This document shows positions 43,594 to 55,006 of a DNA stretch of 64,000 bases, piece by piece. The notes beneath the pieces are model-generated. The model was given only the letters and a program-made list of their open reading frames with translations, was not told the origin of the DNA and did no database searches. The stretch lies in the NCBI GenBank assembly GCA_024509875.1, contig JAMPIV010018956.1, forward strand, positions 186,001 to 250,000, given 5' to 3'. Positions within the stretch are counted from its first letter, which is position 1, and each line of letters starts with the position of its first letter. The position numbers were made by a program, and so were the translations under genes. Source of the DNA: Oreohelix idahoensis (Eukaryota; Mollusca; Gastropoda; Stylommatophora; Oreohelicidae).

Positions 43594-45330
43594 ACCTGTC
43601 AACTTGTACGAATGTTTCGTACAATGTACGGATTTTTGATACTTTTAGCAGTGTACGGCCGTACAGACTCGTTGTATGGATTTTTCTCCCCGCCAAAAAA
43701 AAAAAAATTTTTTTTTTTTTTTTTTTTTAAATTCTAAAAATATTTTCCAACCCAAGTTTTTTAAAATTTTAAATCAGAAAATATTTTCTAGCCCAGGTTT
43801 TTATTTAACCATTTTTTTTATTTTTAATTCCGGGAATCTCTTCGTCCGTTTTTAAACTGAGGTCTCTCCCAGCAACCAATCAAATCCTTTCATTCCCAAC
43901 AATTCGGCAAACACTTTGAATTCGGCCTCAAACGCTTTTGGTTTTCAGCGTGACATGGCGTATTTTTAAAGTTACCTGTTATCAACGACCACGTTTGCTT
44001 GCCACCACACTTCGACGCCATTTTGTTTAAAAAAGCTAAGTACTTATAACTTGGTTAAATATTGCTGTTGTTTTGCTTTGTTGCAATTTAATCGCTGTCT
44101 TAATCTTTCCAGTTATATCTTGCCCTTCAATATATTTCCGTTAAATTGTCATAATATTCTGTGTAGAAAACATAACTAGAAAAAAAAAAGTTTGTTTGCG
44201 TTGAGTAGGCCTACTTTATTCCAGCACTCAAGATTAGCTGCTTTATTTTTTAATAAAGTGGCAATCTGTTATCACTTTAAGCTACTAACTCGTAAATAAT
44301 AATTTTGTAAATTTTTGGTGGTACGTTTTTTCTTCCTAGATTTGATATTCTGTTCATAATTTTGTTTATAATTTTTTTTTTTTTTTTTGCTGTTAGCCGT
44401 TTGCTTTGTTCGTAGTATTTTTTAATCATTCTCTTCGTCTACAAAGATTATTAGTTGAAATATTTCATCCACTGAATGATGGCTGAGCCTAATTCAAAGA
44501 AACAAAAGCTTGCAGGTCATGGTAAGTTTCAGGTCGAATGGGTTAAACTCTTCCCTGGCATTGTAGATGCATCCAAGTTAGGATCAACCCATGCTTTTTG
44601 TAGATTATGCAGCAAAGATATTAAAGTAGTAGCTTCAGGATTATATGATCTGAAAGTACATTTTAAATCGAAATTGCATGAACAAATGTTTGCAATGAAG
44701 AAGGGAGCATCTATTAAGACCTTTTTTGCTCAGCCAAAGCAGGAAGAGGGTGGCATTATAAGGGCTGAAGTTTTATTTGCCAATTTCATTGCCCAGCATA
44801 ACTTAACTGCATCTGTTGCTGATCACTTTTGTGACTTGGCGCCTGTAATGTTTCCTGACAGTGATATTGCCAGACAGTTCCAGTCTAAGAGGACAAAGAC
44901 AACACTTATCATTAAAAACTGCCTGGCTCCATCTGCAACAGAACCAGTGATAAAGCTGTGCAGGGAAACACCCTTCTCATTAATGGTTGATGAGTCAAAT
45001 GACAAGAAAACAGAGATGAGGTTAGCTATTATGGTGAGAGTTTTTGAAGAAGGATTGGGACCAAGAACGAGATTGTTGGACATGCCTGTATGCAGTGGTG
45101 GAACCAGTGAGGTGATATTCAGTAACGTTGATATCTGTTCACAAAATTTCATATTCCATGGACAAATTGCATACCCTTTGCTAGTGACAACTGCAATGTC
45201 ATGGTGGGGAAATCAAACTCAGTACTTACCAGGATCAAGCAGAGGAACTCTTATGTTTTTAGTATTGGGTGCAAGAGAACAGGTAATGTTCAGCTTTAGT
45301 GCCAACGAGTTCTTATTGTAAAGATCGTTT
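43594..45330 (+). mobile_element. hAT-type element, 3'-truncated
   Basis: LINE B is interrupted after GGGATCCAGAC, where ACCTGTCAACTTGTACGAAT begins, a start resembling some hAT-like termini. It contains A/T homopolymers near 43690-43730, a 5' leader and the transposase start at 44476. No right terminal repeat or 8-bp duplication was found, so the right border is uncertain. Confidence 0.5.
44476..45321 (+). pseudogene. hAT-like transposase, N-terminal part with BED-type zinc finger
   Basis: The start MMAEPNSKKQKLAGHGKFQV leads to a BED-like finger: CRLCSKDIKVVASGLYDLKV with His at the HFKSKLHE end (residues about 48-80). FANFIAQHNLTASVADHF follows, and then the first catalytic-type block FSLMVDESNDKKTEMRLAIM (about 170), which matches the VDESTD box of domesticated and active hAT transposases. 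After about residue 215 (GGTSEVIFSNVDIC) the similarity stops and the rest to 45321 looks random. The central insertion and C-terminal dimerisation region are absent. It is an N-terminal fragment, or the first exon of a co-opted gene whose donor I cannot identify. Confidence 0.72.
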
Positions 45331-45479
45331 ACTTTGTACTTGGCTTCGGTGTTAACGAAAAAGTATCGCATTGCAAACAATCGTATGATATACATTTCGA
45401 CTTTAACCAAGATTTCTTATACACTGTTGCTTTCTTTTGTTATGAACAACAGAGAAAACTAATATTACATTATTCATTC

Positions 45480-45770
45480 TTCTTCTATCTTCTTTGATCC
45501 ATAGCCACCGACCATCAAAGCAGTCAGTGGCCATCACGCCTGGTGGCATCTTGTAGGGTAGCAACAAAATGATTCCACTTTGTTCAGTCGGTGGCCATCC
45601 TTCGTACAGTGCCCCAGCTTGGGTTCCACTGTTCTTCGCCAGGTTGTTTTTGGTCGGCCTCTCTTTCGCTTTCCTTCGGGTGTCCATAGCATAGCTGTGC
45701 TTGTAATGGGATCAGGGTCCGTTCTGAGGACGTGGCCAACCCAACTCCAGATTATTTACAGTCATACAAT
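45480..45770 (-). mobile_element. LINE 3' end (family F)
   Basis: In minus sense the coding tail reads WVGHVLRTDPDPIT, LWTPEGKRKRGRPKTTWRRT and VEPKLGH. The GHVLR and GRPKTTWRR motifs mark the C-terminus of RTE/CR1-like LINEs. It is 5'-truncated with no RT. Confidence 0.7.
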
Positions 45771-46341
45771 TCCTCCATAACTGTGGCACAGATGGTAAGA
45801 ATATACAGTATAGACCTAGAGAATTGCACAATATGGTTAAACAGAATGTAACAAGAACAAACATTAATAAATATTTAAGGATCAAAGATGGCGTGAGTAA
45901 AAAGGGGTTGCCTGATGGGGTGCTTATATCAATGATGTCGGATAATTGGTGGATGTTATGTAATCTGACACACCAGGGCTTTATCACCCATTTTCACCTT
46001 GTTGGCAGCACAGAAGTTGTGAGAGACTTCATTTTAGTTTGTTTTTGTTTGTTTGTTTTTTATTGGTTTTTTTTTTATTCTTCATTGTTATTGTTTGTTT
46101 ATTTCTTGAACTGGTGGAGGTCAGGGGAAGTCTGATAGAGTATTTGTGTGGATGAAAGCAGATAGTTGGTGGATTTGATGAAACCTATCATCATTTTGTA
46201 AATTCAAAATATACGTGAGAATCTACCATCATTTTCGTAAACTTTTTATAACTGTTTTCGTAAACTTTAAATATTTAATTGGGTTGTATAGTTTTTTAGT
46301 AATTAAAGTCTACATCCTGGGGGCAGAGCCATAATTTCATA
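45771..46341. other. Unassigned DNA
   Basis: Only T-rich runs near 46030-46090 and short repeated TTTTCGTAAACTTT motifs (46228-46272) are seen. Confidence 0.45.
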
Positions 46342-46599
46342 AAGGTAATTTTCTATCTTTCGTACCTTTTTGCTCCGCAGTGAATATGTATAGTCAAGTG
46401 TTGTTTCGTAGCACTTAGGGTTAGGATTAGGGTTAGAATTGGGGTTAGGATTAGGATTAGGGTTAAGATTAGGGTTTGTGTTAGGGTTAGTGTTAACCAT
46501 AATACTAACCCTAATTCTAACCCTAAGCGCTACGAAACAACACCTAACTACATATATTCACTGCGGAGCAAAAAGGTACGAAAGATAGGAAATTACCTT
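46342..46599. repeat. 258-bp foldback element with TTAGGG-like core
   Basis: The outer arms (AAGGTAATTTTCTATCTTTC at 46342 and its near-perfect complement ending AATTACCTT at 46599) continue inward through GCTCCGCAGTGAATAT and TTTCGTAGCACTTAGGG. The centre is a run of TTAGGG/TTAGGA-type units (about 46412-46490) facing CCCTAA units (46508-46526). A transcript would fold into one long hairpin with a tiny loop. No ORF other than the repeat artefact is present. Confidence 0.9.
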
Positions 46600-46734
46600 A
46601 ATAAACACTATTGGGTCGGGATATTTTTAATGTAGCTGGGCAGCAAATCTGTTATCCAACTTTATGTACTATACATAGTTAGTGTCCCTAGATTCTTATA
46701 GAAATCCAGGGCACTATACATAGTCCTTTGTTTG

Positions 46735-47632
46735 ATTCATCATCTGATCTCAACCCGTAACCCGTCATGGTTCGTAGGGGGTGCCATGGTGGAAGCATCA
46801 GCAGACAGGGTCCTCCACTGCTCTCTGTCCTCAGCAATGCGTACAATTGTGGAAAAAATCGTGTCCTGCCCATTCTTTGATGTTATCAGCCCAGGATTTT
46901 CTTTGCCTTCCTCTTCTCCGTTTACCTTTGACTGTTCCCTGGAGGATCGTTTTCGAAAGGGAGTCATGACGAGTTACATGCCCAAACAAGGCAAGCTTTC
47001 GACGTTTCACTACTGACAAAAGTGGTTCTTGGTGGCCTGCATAGGTGTTTATCTTCTCTCTAACATAGACATTTGTTTTGTGCTCTTTATAGCAAATGCG
47101 CAAAATTCTTCTATAACATTTATGCTCGAAAGCCTGAATCCTTCGCTCCGTATCTGCAGAGAGTGTCCAGCCCTCACACCCATACAAGAGAATAGATAAT
47201 ACAAGTGATTTGTATAATTTGATCTTCACAGGAAAACTAATGTTACTTTTCCAGATCACATTCAGTCTTGTCATGGCAGCTGAGACCATCTCAAGTCTTG
47301 TCTTGATTTCTTTACTTGATCTTCCATCACTACATATAGTGGACACGAGATATTTAAAGGTGCTAACTTCTTCTAACGTTTGCCCATTTAACGTAATGTT
47401 GGTCGGAACATCTTTCTTATGGCTATTCACCAATATCTTGCTTTTTCTATATTAATTTCCATTCCATATGTTCTTGTTACTTTCTCCAGTCTAGAGGTAA
47501 GGTCTTGAAGTTCTGATTCTGATCCAGCTATCAGATCGATATCATAAGCAAAACGTAGGTTGCAAAGAGGTCGGCCTCCAATCGATATGGTTGTTTTATA
47601 ATCATAAAGGATTACGGATAGAGAATCTGGAT
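46735..47632 (-). mobile_element. LINE family E, 3' part
   Basis: The minus strand carries the RT thumb and tail from 47433 to 46831: NITLNGQTLEEVSTFKYL, ILLYGCEGWTLSADTERRIQ, CYRRILRI, LALFGHVTRHDSLSKTILQG and KGKRRRGRQRKSWADNIKEW. Upstream to 47632 are the palm-end sequences (a degenerate FA(D/Y)D context at 47535-47560) out of frame. The right part is present again at 48397-48811. Confidence 0.82.
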
Positions 47633-48396
47633 CTGGCTTTTATGGGTTGTAGTCATTGCCCATGACTCGCATCCGTATGTCAAGACTGGGACGTAGGTGG
47701 AGCGGTATACAGCCATCTTCGTTTTCTTACCAACCTCTCTCTTGCTGAGGAATCCTCGATTTATGGCCTGAAAAAGTCTTCCAGCTGCTGCTTTTCGAGT
47801 GGCCAACTCTTCTTTGATGCTTCCCTTTCGGTCTATAATAGCTCCGAGGTATTTAAAGTGGTCGACCTGCTCCAGGACCTGTTCTCCCAGCTTAATCTGA
47901 TGTTTTCTTTCTTCTCGTGATATCACCATGGATTTTGTTTTAGAGCTGCTTATTACCATCCCTCTCTTCTCCAGCTCTTCGTTCCAGACTTGCAGGTTGG
48001 ATTGGAGATGTGCCTCTGATTTAGCAATCAGGGCAACATCGTCAGCAAATGCCAGCTCCGAAATATAGACCTGTCTCATCTTCCAGTACCCCACTGAATA
48101 CTTTCTTGTTCTCTCCTTACATGCCTTGATGACATCGTCCATAAGGAGTATGAAGAGGTAAGGTGATAGGATATCACCTTGTCTTACACCAGTGGTGGTC
48201 CTGAACTCTTCCGACTTATGGTTTGCTGTCCTCACATAATTTCTGCAAGACTTGTAGAAGCTCTGTATAGCATGAATCAGAGGTGCTGGAATATTCTTCC
48301 TTGCCAAACAGTCCCAAAGTTTGCTCCAGGGGACCCTGTCAAACGCCTTTTCCAGATCTATGAAACAAAGATGCATCTCACTCTTATACTCAAGGG
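47633..48396 (-). mobile_element. LINE family B fragment between two family E repeats
   Basis: A minus-strand frame (48376 to about 47633) covers the RT palm and thumb without a stop: MHLCFIDLEKAFDRVPW, RTTTGVRQGDILSPYLF, LAFADDVALIAKSEAHL (catalytic FADD at about 48035), QVDHFKYLGAIIDRKGS and YVPVLTYGCESWAMTTT. It is the best-preserved family B RT in the window and the reference for the A-to-G comparison. Both ends are abrupt and no poly(A) or TSD is apparent. Confidence 0.85.
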
Positions 48397-48811
48397 CCTT
48401 TGTATAATTTGATCTTCACAGGAAAACTGATGTTACTTTTCCAGATCACATTCAGTCTTGTCATGGCAGCTGAGACCATCTCAGATTTCTTTACTTGATC
48501 TTCCATCACTACATATAGTGGACCCGAGATATTTAAAGGTGTTAACTTCTTCTAACATTTGCCCATTTAACGTAATGTTGGTTGGAACATCTTTCTTATG
48601 GCTATTCACCAATATCTTGCTTTTTCTATATTAATTTCCATCCCATATGTTCTTGTTACTTTCTCCAGTCTAGAGGTAAGGTCTTGAAGTTCTGATTCTG
48701 ATCCAGCTATCAGATCGATATCATCAGCAAAACGTAGGTTGCAAAGAGGTCGGCCTCCAATCGATATGGTTGTTTTATAATCATAAAGGATTACGGATAG
48801 GGAATTTATCG
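48397..48811 (-). repeat. Duplicate of the family E segment 47208-47632
   Basis: From TTGTATAATTTGATCTTCAC to GGATTACGGATAG the sequence repeats 47209-47630 with a few substitutions and one short deletion (near 48481). The two copies flank the family B fragment directly. Confidence 0.92.
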
Positions 48812-49629
48812 TCTAGAGATTATCCTGTTTAGTGTCACCAGAGTTCTCTTTTAGGTAAGGTTTTCTAGTGGACTAATTTCCGAGGCGAGACAGTGAAATC
48901 AACGTGCAGTCGGGAAGATTTTCCTCTAAATATTATATTTTATCCTTTCATCAAATCTGTCACATCAGGTAAACTGTACATTAAATCGCTTTACAACTAA
49001 CTTGTTGCTCTTTGCAATATAATTTTAAGTATGTAATTTATAGAAAAGTATGCGTTAAAGTACGGTAACTCAAAACTTAACTTGTATATGCCATTAAAAG
49101 TCCTCATGGTTTGATAACTGCAAGTGCTAAATCACATTACATTGCTACAAACTAAGTTTATTGATTTTACTAATATATATATATATATAGATTAATGTTC
49201 ATAGCTTTCCCTTTTCTTCCATCACAGAGTTTTATAGTAGGACTTCAGGCTGTTATATTCCATTTTCTGCTGTTGATTGTTTAATTTCTTGTATAGATTT
49301 ATTATTTTGGTTTAGAGTTTTTCTGCTTAATTATTGCTCTTCATCTCTGTTAAGATATAATTACCGTACGTTCTTTCAGTCTGATGTCTTTTTCTTTTAC
49401 ACGTCTGTATTTCTTGTCCTTGTTTCCTGTTTGTAACTGTGGGTGACGTAGGGAAAAAACCGAAACGTCCCGTGTTTTCTGTTGTGTACCGTTAATTTGT
49501 AAAACTGATTCAATACCATTGTATGTGTTAATATATATATATGCTACGTACTACTGCTTTATTTTGGTATTTAGTAAATCGGTTTTCAAAAGAAATGTGT
49601 ACATTTTATTGCTTCAAAACTGACTTTAA
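48812..49629. other. Unassigned DNA
   Basis: A+T-rich with short (AT) tracts at 49171-49190 and 49531-49542. No supported gene. Confidence 0.45.
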
Positions 49630-49985
49630 TCACTTATATAGATGATAATTGTTTATTTCATCAGACTTGTGATGAACATGTGATCGGAATTCATTCTGTG
49701 TTGAATACCTTACGTTTTTATAATATTACTGCTCGACCTTCCAAAGCCAGAATAAGATTTACTGAAATTTATTTTCTTGGTCATAAAGTATGAGGTGGGT
49801 TTCTTAAACCTGAGGATTCCACTGTCTGTAAAATCCCGAATCTTAAAATTCTTCGAACAAAAAAAAAAAAAACAAGTTCGCAGTCTGTTAGGCTTGGTAA
49901 ATTTCAATAGAAAATTTCTGCCTAATTTATCAGATATGACCTCAGTGTTGTCATCGTCAGTAAAGTTTATTTCTTATACAGTATG
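49630..49985 (+). pseudogene. Ty3/gypsy RT relic (YIDD to thumb)
   Basis: The + strand translates in shifting frames to YIDDNCLFHQTCDEHVI, VLNTLRFYNITARPSKARI, FTEIYFLGHKV, then LKPEDSTV, and after an A-rich indel RSLLGLVNFNRKFLPNLSDM. These are the catalytic YxDD box and the thumb of a gypsy RT with its FLGH and LLGL(V/I)N(F/Y) motifs. Stops at the GHKV* position and frame changes mark it as old. It is isolated, with no LTR or other pol domain recognised nearby. Confidence 0.8.
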
Positions 49986-50349
49986 ATCTTTTGTACTGTT
50001 GCTAAAGTGAACCTTTTTTCTTCTTGTAATTTTTATTTTTGGTCACTTTGTAAATTTTGTGATGAAAAATGTACATACAATAAACAGCTCACTTTCATTC
50101 TTTTGTTATAGTGTAATATATGTTACGAGAACAAATGTACATGAAATCCTTGCAAATAACTTATTTATGTCTTATTTAGTGTGTTTATTGTCCCGCTTTG
50201 TCATTTTTCTACATTTTATTTCTCAAAAGTTGATGCTCAAAATTTCATTCTTAAAAATGTTGCACCATAGTGATTCACTTGGAACAAAGATGTGGTTTTA
50301 TAAAACAGTATTAAGAATACCAAGAGAAGCTAATTTTGGATAATAAAGA

Positions 50350-50740
50350 CGTCTGATATCTCATAATGATAATATTACTAACAGTCAGGCACCTCACAAC
50401 GATACTACTAGCAACAATCTGGCAGCTCATAATGACACTGTTAGCTACAGTCAGACATCTTATAATGACGCTGTAGGCATCCCATAATAATATTACAAGT
50501 AACAGTGAGACATCTCATAATAAGAGTAATAGCAGTAGTCAGACAATTCATAATGATGCTGCTAGCAACATATATCTTATAATGATACTGCTAGCAACAA
50601 TCACACATCTCACAATGATATTGCTAGCAACATTAAGATAAATGCTTATACTATTAGCACCACTTACACATCTTATAAGGATACTACCAGCAGCAGTTAA
50701 TAATCTCAAAATAATACTATTAGCACGGGTGGTGTAGAGA
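50350..50740. repeat. Degenerate ~38-bp tandem repeat
   Basis: Units with the pattern CAT-CTCATAATGATACTGCTA followed by GCAACAATCA(G/C)AC recur about ten times with strong variation in length and sequence. Confidence 0.75.
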
Positions 50741-50759
50741 GTACAATGGGAGTGGGGTC

Positions 50760-51056
50760 GAGGGAATGGAGTGGGGAGCAAGGTCAATCATCAAAACTGA
50801 TAACCACTATCACAGAAGATGAAACCAATGGTGGTGAAGATGGCATCAAGATGGAAGAACTAAAGGCAGCACTGAAGAAAACCAAGATGAACAAAGCAGT
50901 AGGACAGGATGACATAACACCAGAAATGGTTAAGTACATGGAAGTAGCAGGCGACCTATTACTTCTGAGGTTCCTACAGGCAGTCTGGTTCCACAAAAAG
51001 AAACCAACGGATTGAGAAATTGCCATCATAACATCTATTTTCAAACATGGTGACAA
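50760..51056 (+). mobile_element. LINE family B RT N-terminal fragment
   Basis: Encodes EDETNGGEDGIKMEELKAAL, DDITPEMVKYMEVAGDLL and EIAIITSIFKHGDN, with one stop at the TD* position. It matches 39270-39530 and ends where the sequence switches to the minus strand. Confidence 0.8.
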
Positions 51057-51063
51057 CTGACGA

Positions 51064-51372
51064 TGTTTAAATTGGCATATCTCATTATTTCTACAAGTCT
51101 TGTTGATACTCTGTACAGCATAAACCAGAAGTGCTGTAACGTTCTTCCTTGCCAAGAAAGTAAAAACTTTCCAGCCGACGCTGTCAAACGCTTTTTCCAG
51201 ATCATAAAAACAAAGATGCATCTCACTTTTATACTCAAGGGCATTTTCATTCAGCTGCCTGGGTGTGCAGATTCGGTCTTGAGTACTTCGGTTTGCTCGG
51301 AAGCTACACAGGACCACATCCATTTGTGGCTCATCTAGACGTCTGACTCTCTGCTCCAGGATCATATAGTAG
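51064..51372 (-). mobile_element. LINE family B RT middle fragment, inverted to its neighbour
   Basis: The minus strand reads MILEQRVRRLDEPQMDVVLC, RANRSTQDRICTPRQL, MHLCFYDLEKAFDSVGW and AVQSINKTCRN, the RT blocks that normally follow the segment at 50760-51056. It is joined to that segment in opposite orientation with 8 bp between them. Confidence 0.8.
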
Positions 51373-51419
51373 ATTTTACCAGGTGTAGCAAAGTTAGATT
51401 TTGCTGGGGAGGTTATGAT

Positions 51420-51832
51420 GGTATCCTAAAAGAATGGAATCCGTGTATGTATTTACCGTGTGAGGTCAAGCACATGTAGGCCCCTGACTCTATAAATGAT
51501 GATGATGAATTATGTGCAGGGAACCTAACGCTACGTCCCTAGATCTCACACGGTCACTATTTTGGCTCTAGTGTCTGGTGTATGATGTACCTAATGTCTA
51601 GGGGAGAAATGAAATAATGGTACACAACACAAAAACACGTTAAGTTTCTATGAGGAAGTGAATAAAAACCTGTGGTTAAGTTTTTCTTTAAATTTGATAT
51701 TTTTTTTTAACAATTTATTTTGCCTGTCCAGTCATATCTTTGGACAGGTCTTTGAAAATGAGGACAAGATAGTTTACAGAAAAGATCAACTAAAATTGTG
51801 TGGACAATCTGTCAAAATAACTACAAAGTTAA
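51420..51832. repeat. Possible relic LTR related to Gypsy-X
   Basis: Segments in the same order as the Gypsy-X LTR (20450-20640) are seen: TAATGTCTAGGG, ACACAAAAACAC, CTGTGGTTAA, AACAATTTATTTTGCCTG and GGACAGGTCTTTGAAA. It may continue beyond the TTAA element after 53245 (ATCATCATACCCCATC). The similarity is patchy. Confidence 0.35.
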
Positions 51833-53241
51833 GGGGCTCCACTACAATGAAAACTGGATTTTACGTACAAAATATTAATTTTTTACTTTTGAGCTTATTT
51901 TATTAAATAATCATCGAGGAATCGATTGAGGAAGGTTTTATAACATAATAAATGCATTTGATGTATCAAAAAGCATATTGTCGGCACTACCCCCATGCTA
52001 TGATTTTCAAATTTGTGCCGAAAATGCACGATTTCTCTCTAAAACTATCTAACAGAGGAGTCTCAAATTTGGCATGCCTGTAGTACACATCTATATCTTT
52101 AAAGTAACACATCTGCATTTTTGATATTTTGGTAATTTTCTTTTATAAATTTAAAAAAAAATATTTTTTTAAAAAATTTTTCACACACATATAGTTTTTT
52201 TTTTTAAATCATTAAAAATATAATTTTAAACTTATCAAAATAATCATGAGTAGTACACATCTATATCTTTAAAGTAACACATCTGCATTTTTGATATTTT
52301 GGTAATTTTCTTTTATAAATTTAAAAAAAATATTTTTAAAAATATTTTTTCACACAAATATAGCTTCTTTTTTTTAAAAATCATTAAAAATAGAATTTTA
52401 AACTTATCAAAATAATCATGAGTAAAATTGTTTTAATTGTCAGTCACAACATGTGGGTTCCAATTTGATAAAGTTTGGTCAATGGGAAACAAGTTTTTTG
52501 CTCTTGAAAATTGGTGAAAAACCCAATATAGCGGTTGTTTTTTTGGTTACCATGGTAGAAGGGCAGAAGAAAAATTTGGCAAGACAAAGGCGAGACGAGA
52601 GGAGGAGCTGCAGGAAGCTGAAGGAGGTGCAGCATATAGTGCTGGACAATTTTAAACACATTCAGCCCCCCAGAATGGAGTATTTTGGACAAGACAAGTC
52701 ACTCGGTGACTAAAATGCATTTTTCTCAAAACTAACATTTTATTAACAAAAAATGTTATTTTTTACAAACTATCTAATAGAACAATCTGAAATTTGGCAT
52801 GCATGTAGGACACATATATACCTTTAAATTGACAAGGGCTTTTTTTTGATATTTTGGTAATTTGCTTTGATATATTTTTTTAAATATTTTTTTTTCATTG
52901 TTTTTCATACAAATATGGTGTATTTTTAAAAAAAAATCATTTAAAATAGAATTTTAAACTTATCAAAAAAAGCATATGACAAATTGTTTTACTTGTCAGT
53001 CACAACATGTGTGTGCAATTTGATAAAGTTTGGTCATTGGAAAACATGAGTTTTTAGCTCTCGAAAATTTGTGAAAATCCAAAATGGCGGATGTGTTTTT
53101 TGGTTACCATGGTAACCACATGTTTTTTAACAAAATAAACTGTAGAATTTGGTTCATGGACATACACTGTGTCTATTGAGCACATAAAAAGTTTGAAAAT
53201 GTTATTAGAACAAAAGTTAGTTTTCACTGTAGTCCAGCCCC
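51833..53241. mobile_element. TTAA-flanked non-autonomous DNA element (Kolobok/piggyBac-type target)
   Basis: A 1409-bp element with inverted ends: GGGGCTCCACTACAATGAAA at the left is matched by the complement of the right end with three differences over about 23 bases. TTAA is duplicated outside (51829-51832 and 53242-53245). No transposase is present. GGG-type ends with TTAA targets fit Kolobok; piggyBac also uses TTAA. Confidence 0.82.
52060..53118. repeat. Internal duplications of the TTAA element
   Basis: A ~170-bp unit containing GTAACACATCTGCATTTTTG is present at 52082 and 52250, and diverged at about 52800. The downstream block TTGTCAGTCACAACATGTG is present at 52437 and 52995, each ending in GGTTACCATGGTA. 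The second block ends in the perfect palindrome GGTTACCATGGTAACC (about 53101-53116). Confidence 0.85.
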
Positions 53242-53245
53242 TTAA

Positions 53246-54894
53246 TATATGTCTTTCCTGTTGGAATGTTCACAGCTTACACTTTATTCATCTAATAGGG
53301 AGAGTCACTGTGTATGAGAGGCTGTATTATCATCATACCCCATCAACTTCCTGAGTATGATTTGAAATACCAGTGTTTATTTAAAACGAAACTGTCAGAT
53401 ATACCTAGGTCCTTAACATATCACCTGGGGTTTCTTGTTGAATGATAAGATAGTATGTAGTTGCAGAAATATCGATATCACATCACACGCCCAAGCTCCT
53501 GCTGTTATCTCTTGACAGCATATATGAATTGTCGGAGACTTCTTGGCGTTATCATCACTCCTCAGGTTTCCTGTTACCAGCTGGCAACAGGTAACAAAAC
53601 CTCTGCAACAAAAGGATACCCTGGCCTTTTATATCTGATCACTTTTGATATTATTTATTTCCCTACTGTGATATGGGGTCAGCCTCGCGTGCATTTCAGG
53701 TGCACTCGCCCCTAGTTTTTCATGACTCCCACCTTGCTGTGACCACACCTCAGGTCCCTATGGCAGATACGCCACTGTACATTTACATAGTTTTCCTCAA
53801 TAATATAATGTGGGGTAACCACATTTCCTTTTATATATTTTTCTCTTGTTTTTCTTTTTAAATATAAATGCTTCAGGCATGTTGAACAGTGTTCATGGAA
53901 CACGGAGGCTTACTAATATATTCTATTACAATAATATTCAAACATAATCATGACAACATACATTAGTTAGATACATTTCAACGTGAGGACTCAACAATGT
54001 CTGCTCCCGGCACGTCCTTCACTTTTTCCCAATAGCAGTATCTAACTTTTGTAATGGGATTAAACATATTAAATTCATAAAGCATTCTTACCACAAATCA
54101 AGAAATATAAACAAATGATGCTGACTTTGCAAAGAAGTGGCCTCAGTTTCTTCTGCTCCGTCCAGACTGTGAAATACTTATTTAGTTATTTAATTTTAAA
54201 TTTATCACAGCTGTTCTCAGCGTATCTGAATGAAAAATGTAGTTCAACTGGCAATGAATAGTGAAAGCTTCTTGCTAATATTTAGTAGCACTGGCCAATC
54301 GAAAGCTTGCGACTACCAGAATTCAAATGCAGTTTTTGAAAAACAAAAACAATTCCAAACATACTCTGCGTCTGGTAGTCGATTGGCCAGTCTGCTTTAG
54401 TTATGCCAATACAAAAAGATGTTTCGTTTTAGATTACATTTTCCTACCGCTCCCCTTTTCCCTCGTATACTCTTGTTACCCAAGCGAATTTGAATTTCCT
54501 CAATGCCTCCCTTCTAAGCCGGTGTCCCCACTAACGTTATGAAAAACAAGCAGGAACAACCGTCTGTCTGGTCGTGCGTCCGTAGACATTTAGTATTTTC
54601 CCAATAACTTGGCTGATACCGGGACTATCATATTATTTAAAACACATTCTTGCTCAGTGGACTCTAAGCTATACTACCATATGATTTTTTTGGTCAGATT
54701 CATATTGGTTTAGATTTTCAATTTTGTCACCGGTCATCGTCAAATAAATATTTTACACAAGACGGCCATCTTCGCCTCTCGCCATCTCGCTAGCATGTAT
54801 TTTTCAAATAACTAACTTGTTTTTGTGACGTCAGAAACATTACCGCGAGGAGGCAATAAAATTGTCTGCGTGTTTTGCTTCTGTTGGCTTTGTC
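53246..54894. other. Unassigned DNA
   Basis: No reading frame with a recognisable domain and no paired splice sites I trust. Confidence 0.45.
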
Positions 54895-55006
54895 GGAACG
54901 TGTATATATGCATGGCGGACTATCAAGCGAAGTGGGGTGTTGGTGTGGCGGGTTAAGAATTGGTGTTAATAATTTGTATTGTATCGTGTAACACTACCAA
55001 ACAATG
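54895..55006 (+). promoter_or_regulatory. Candidate promoter / first exon
   Basis: GTGTATATATGCATGGCGGA is followed by a short frame (MADYQAKWGVGVAG, then stop) and, 60 bases later, by AATGTAAGG, a usable splice donor. The stretch is GC-richer than its surroundings. No downstream exon was identified, so this is only a hint. Confidence 0.2.

Noticed and set aside
42442..43730. Several overlapping reading frames on both strands
   Set aside because: They open because A-to-G changes removed stop codons from a LINE; no frame follows the LINE protein for long.
46303..46500. Asn-Pro repeat peptide
   Set aside because: It is the translation of TTAGGG-like repeats in a foldback element and has no coding signature.
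46412..46530. A genuine telomere or chromosome end
   Set aside because: The repeats are degenerate, inverted about a centre and enclosed by non-telomeric arms, with LINE sequence continuing on the right.
50760..51372. Twin-priming inversion of one LINE insertion
   Set aside because: Twin priming inverts the 5' segment and leaves the 3' segment in place; here the order and orientation of the two parts do not match that outcome.
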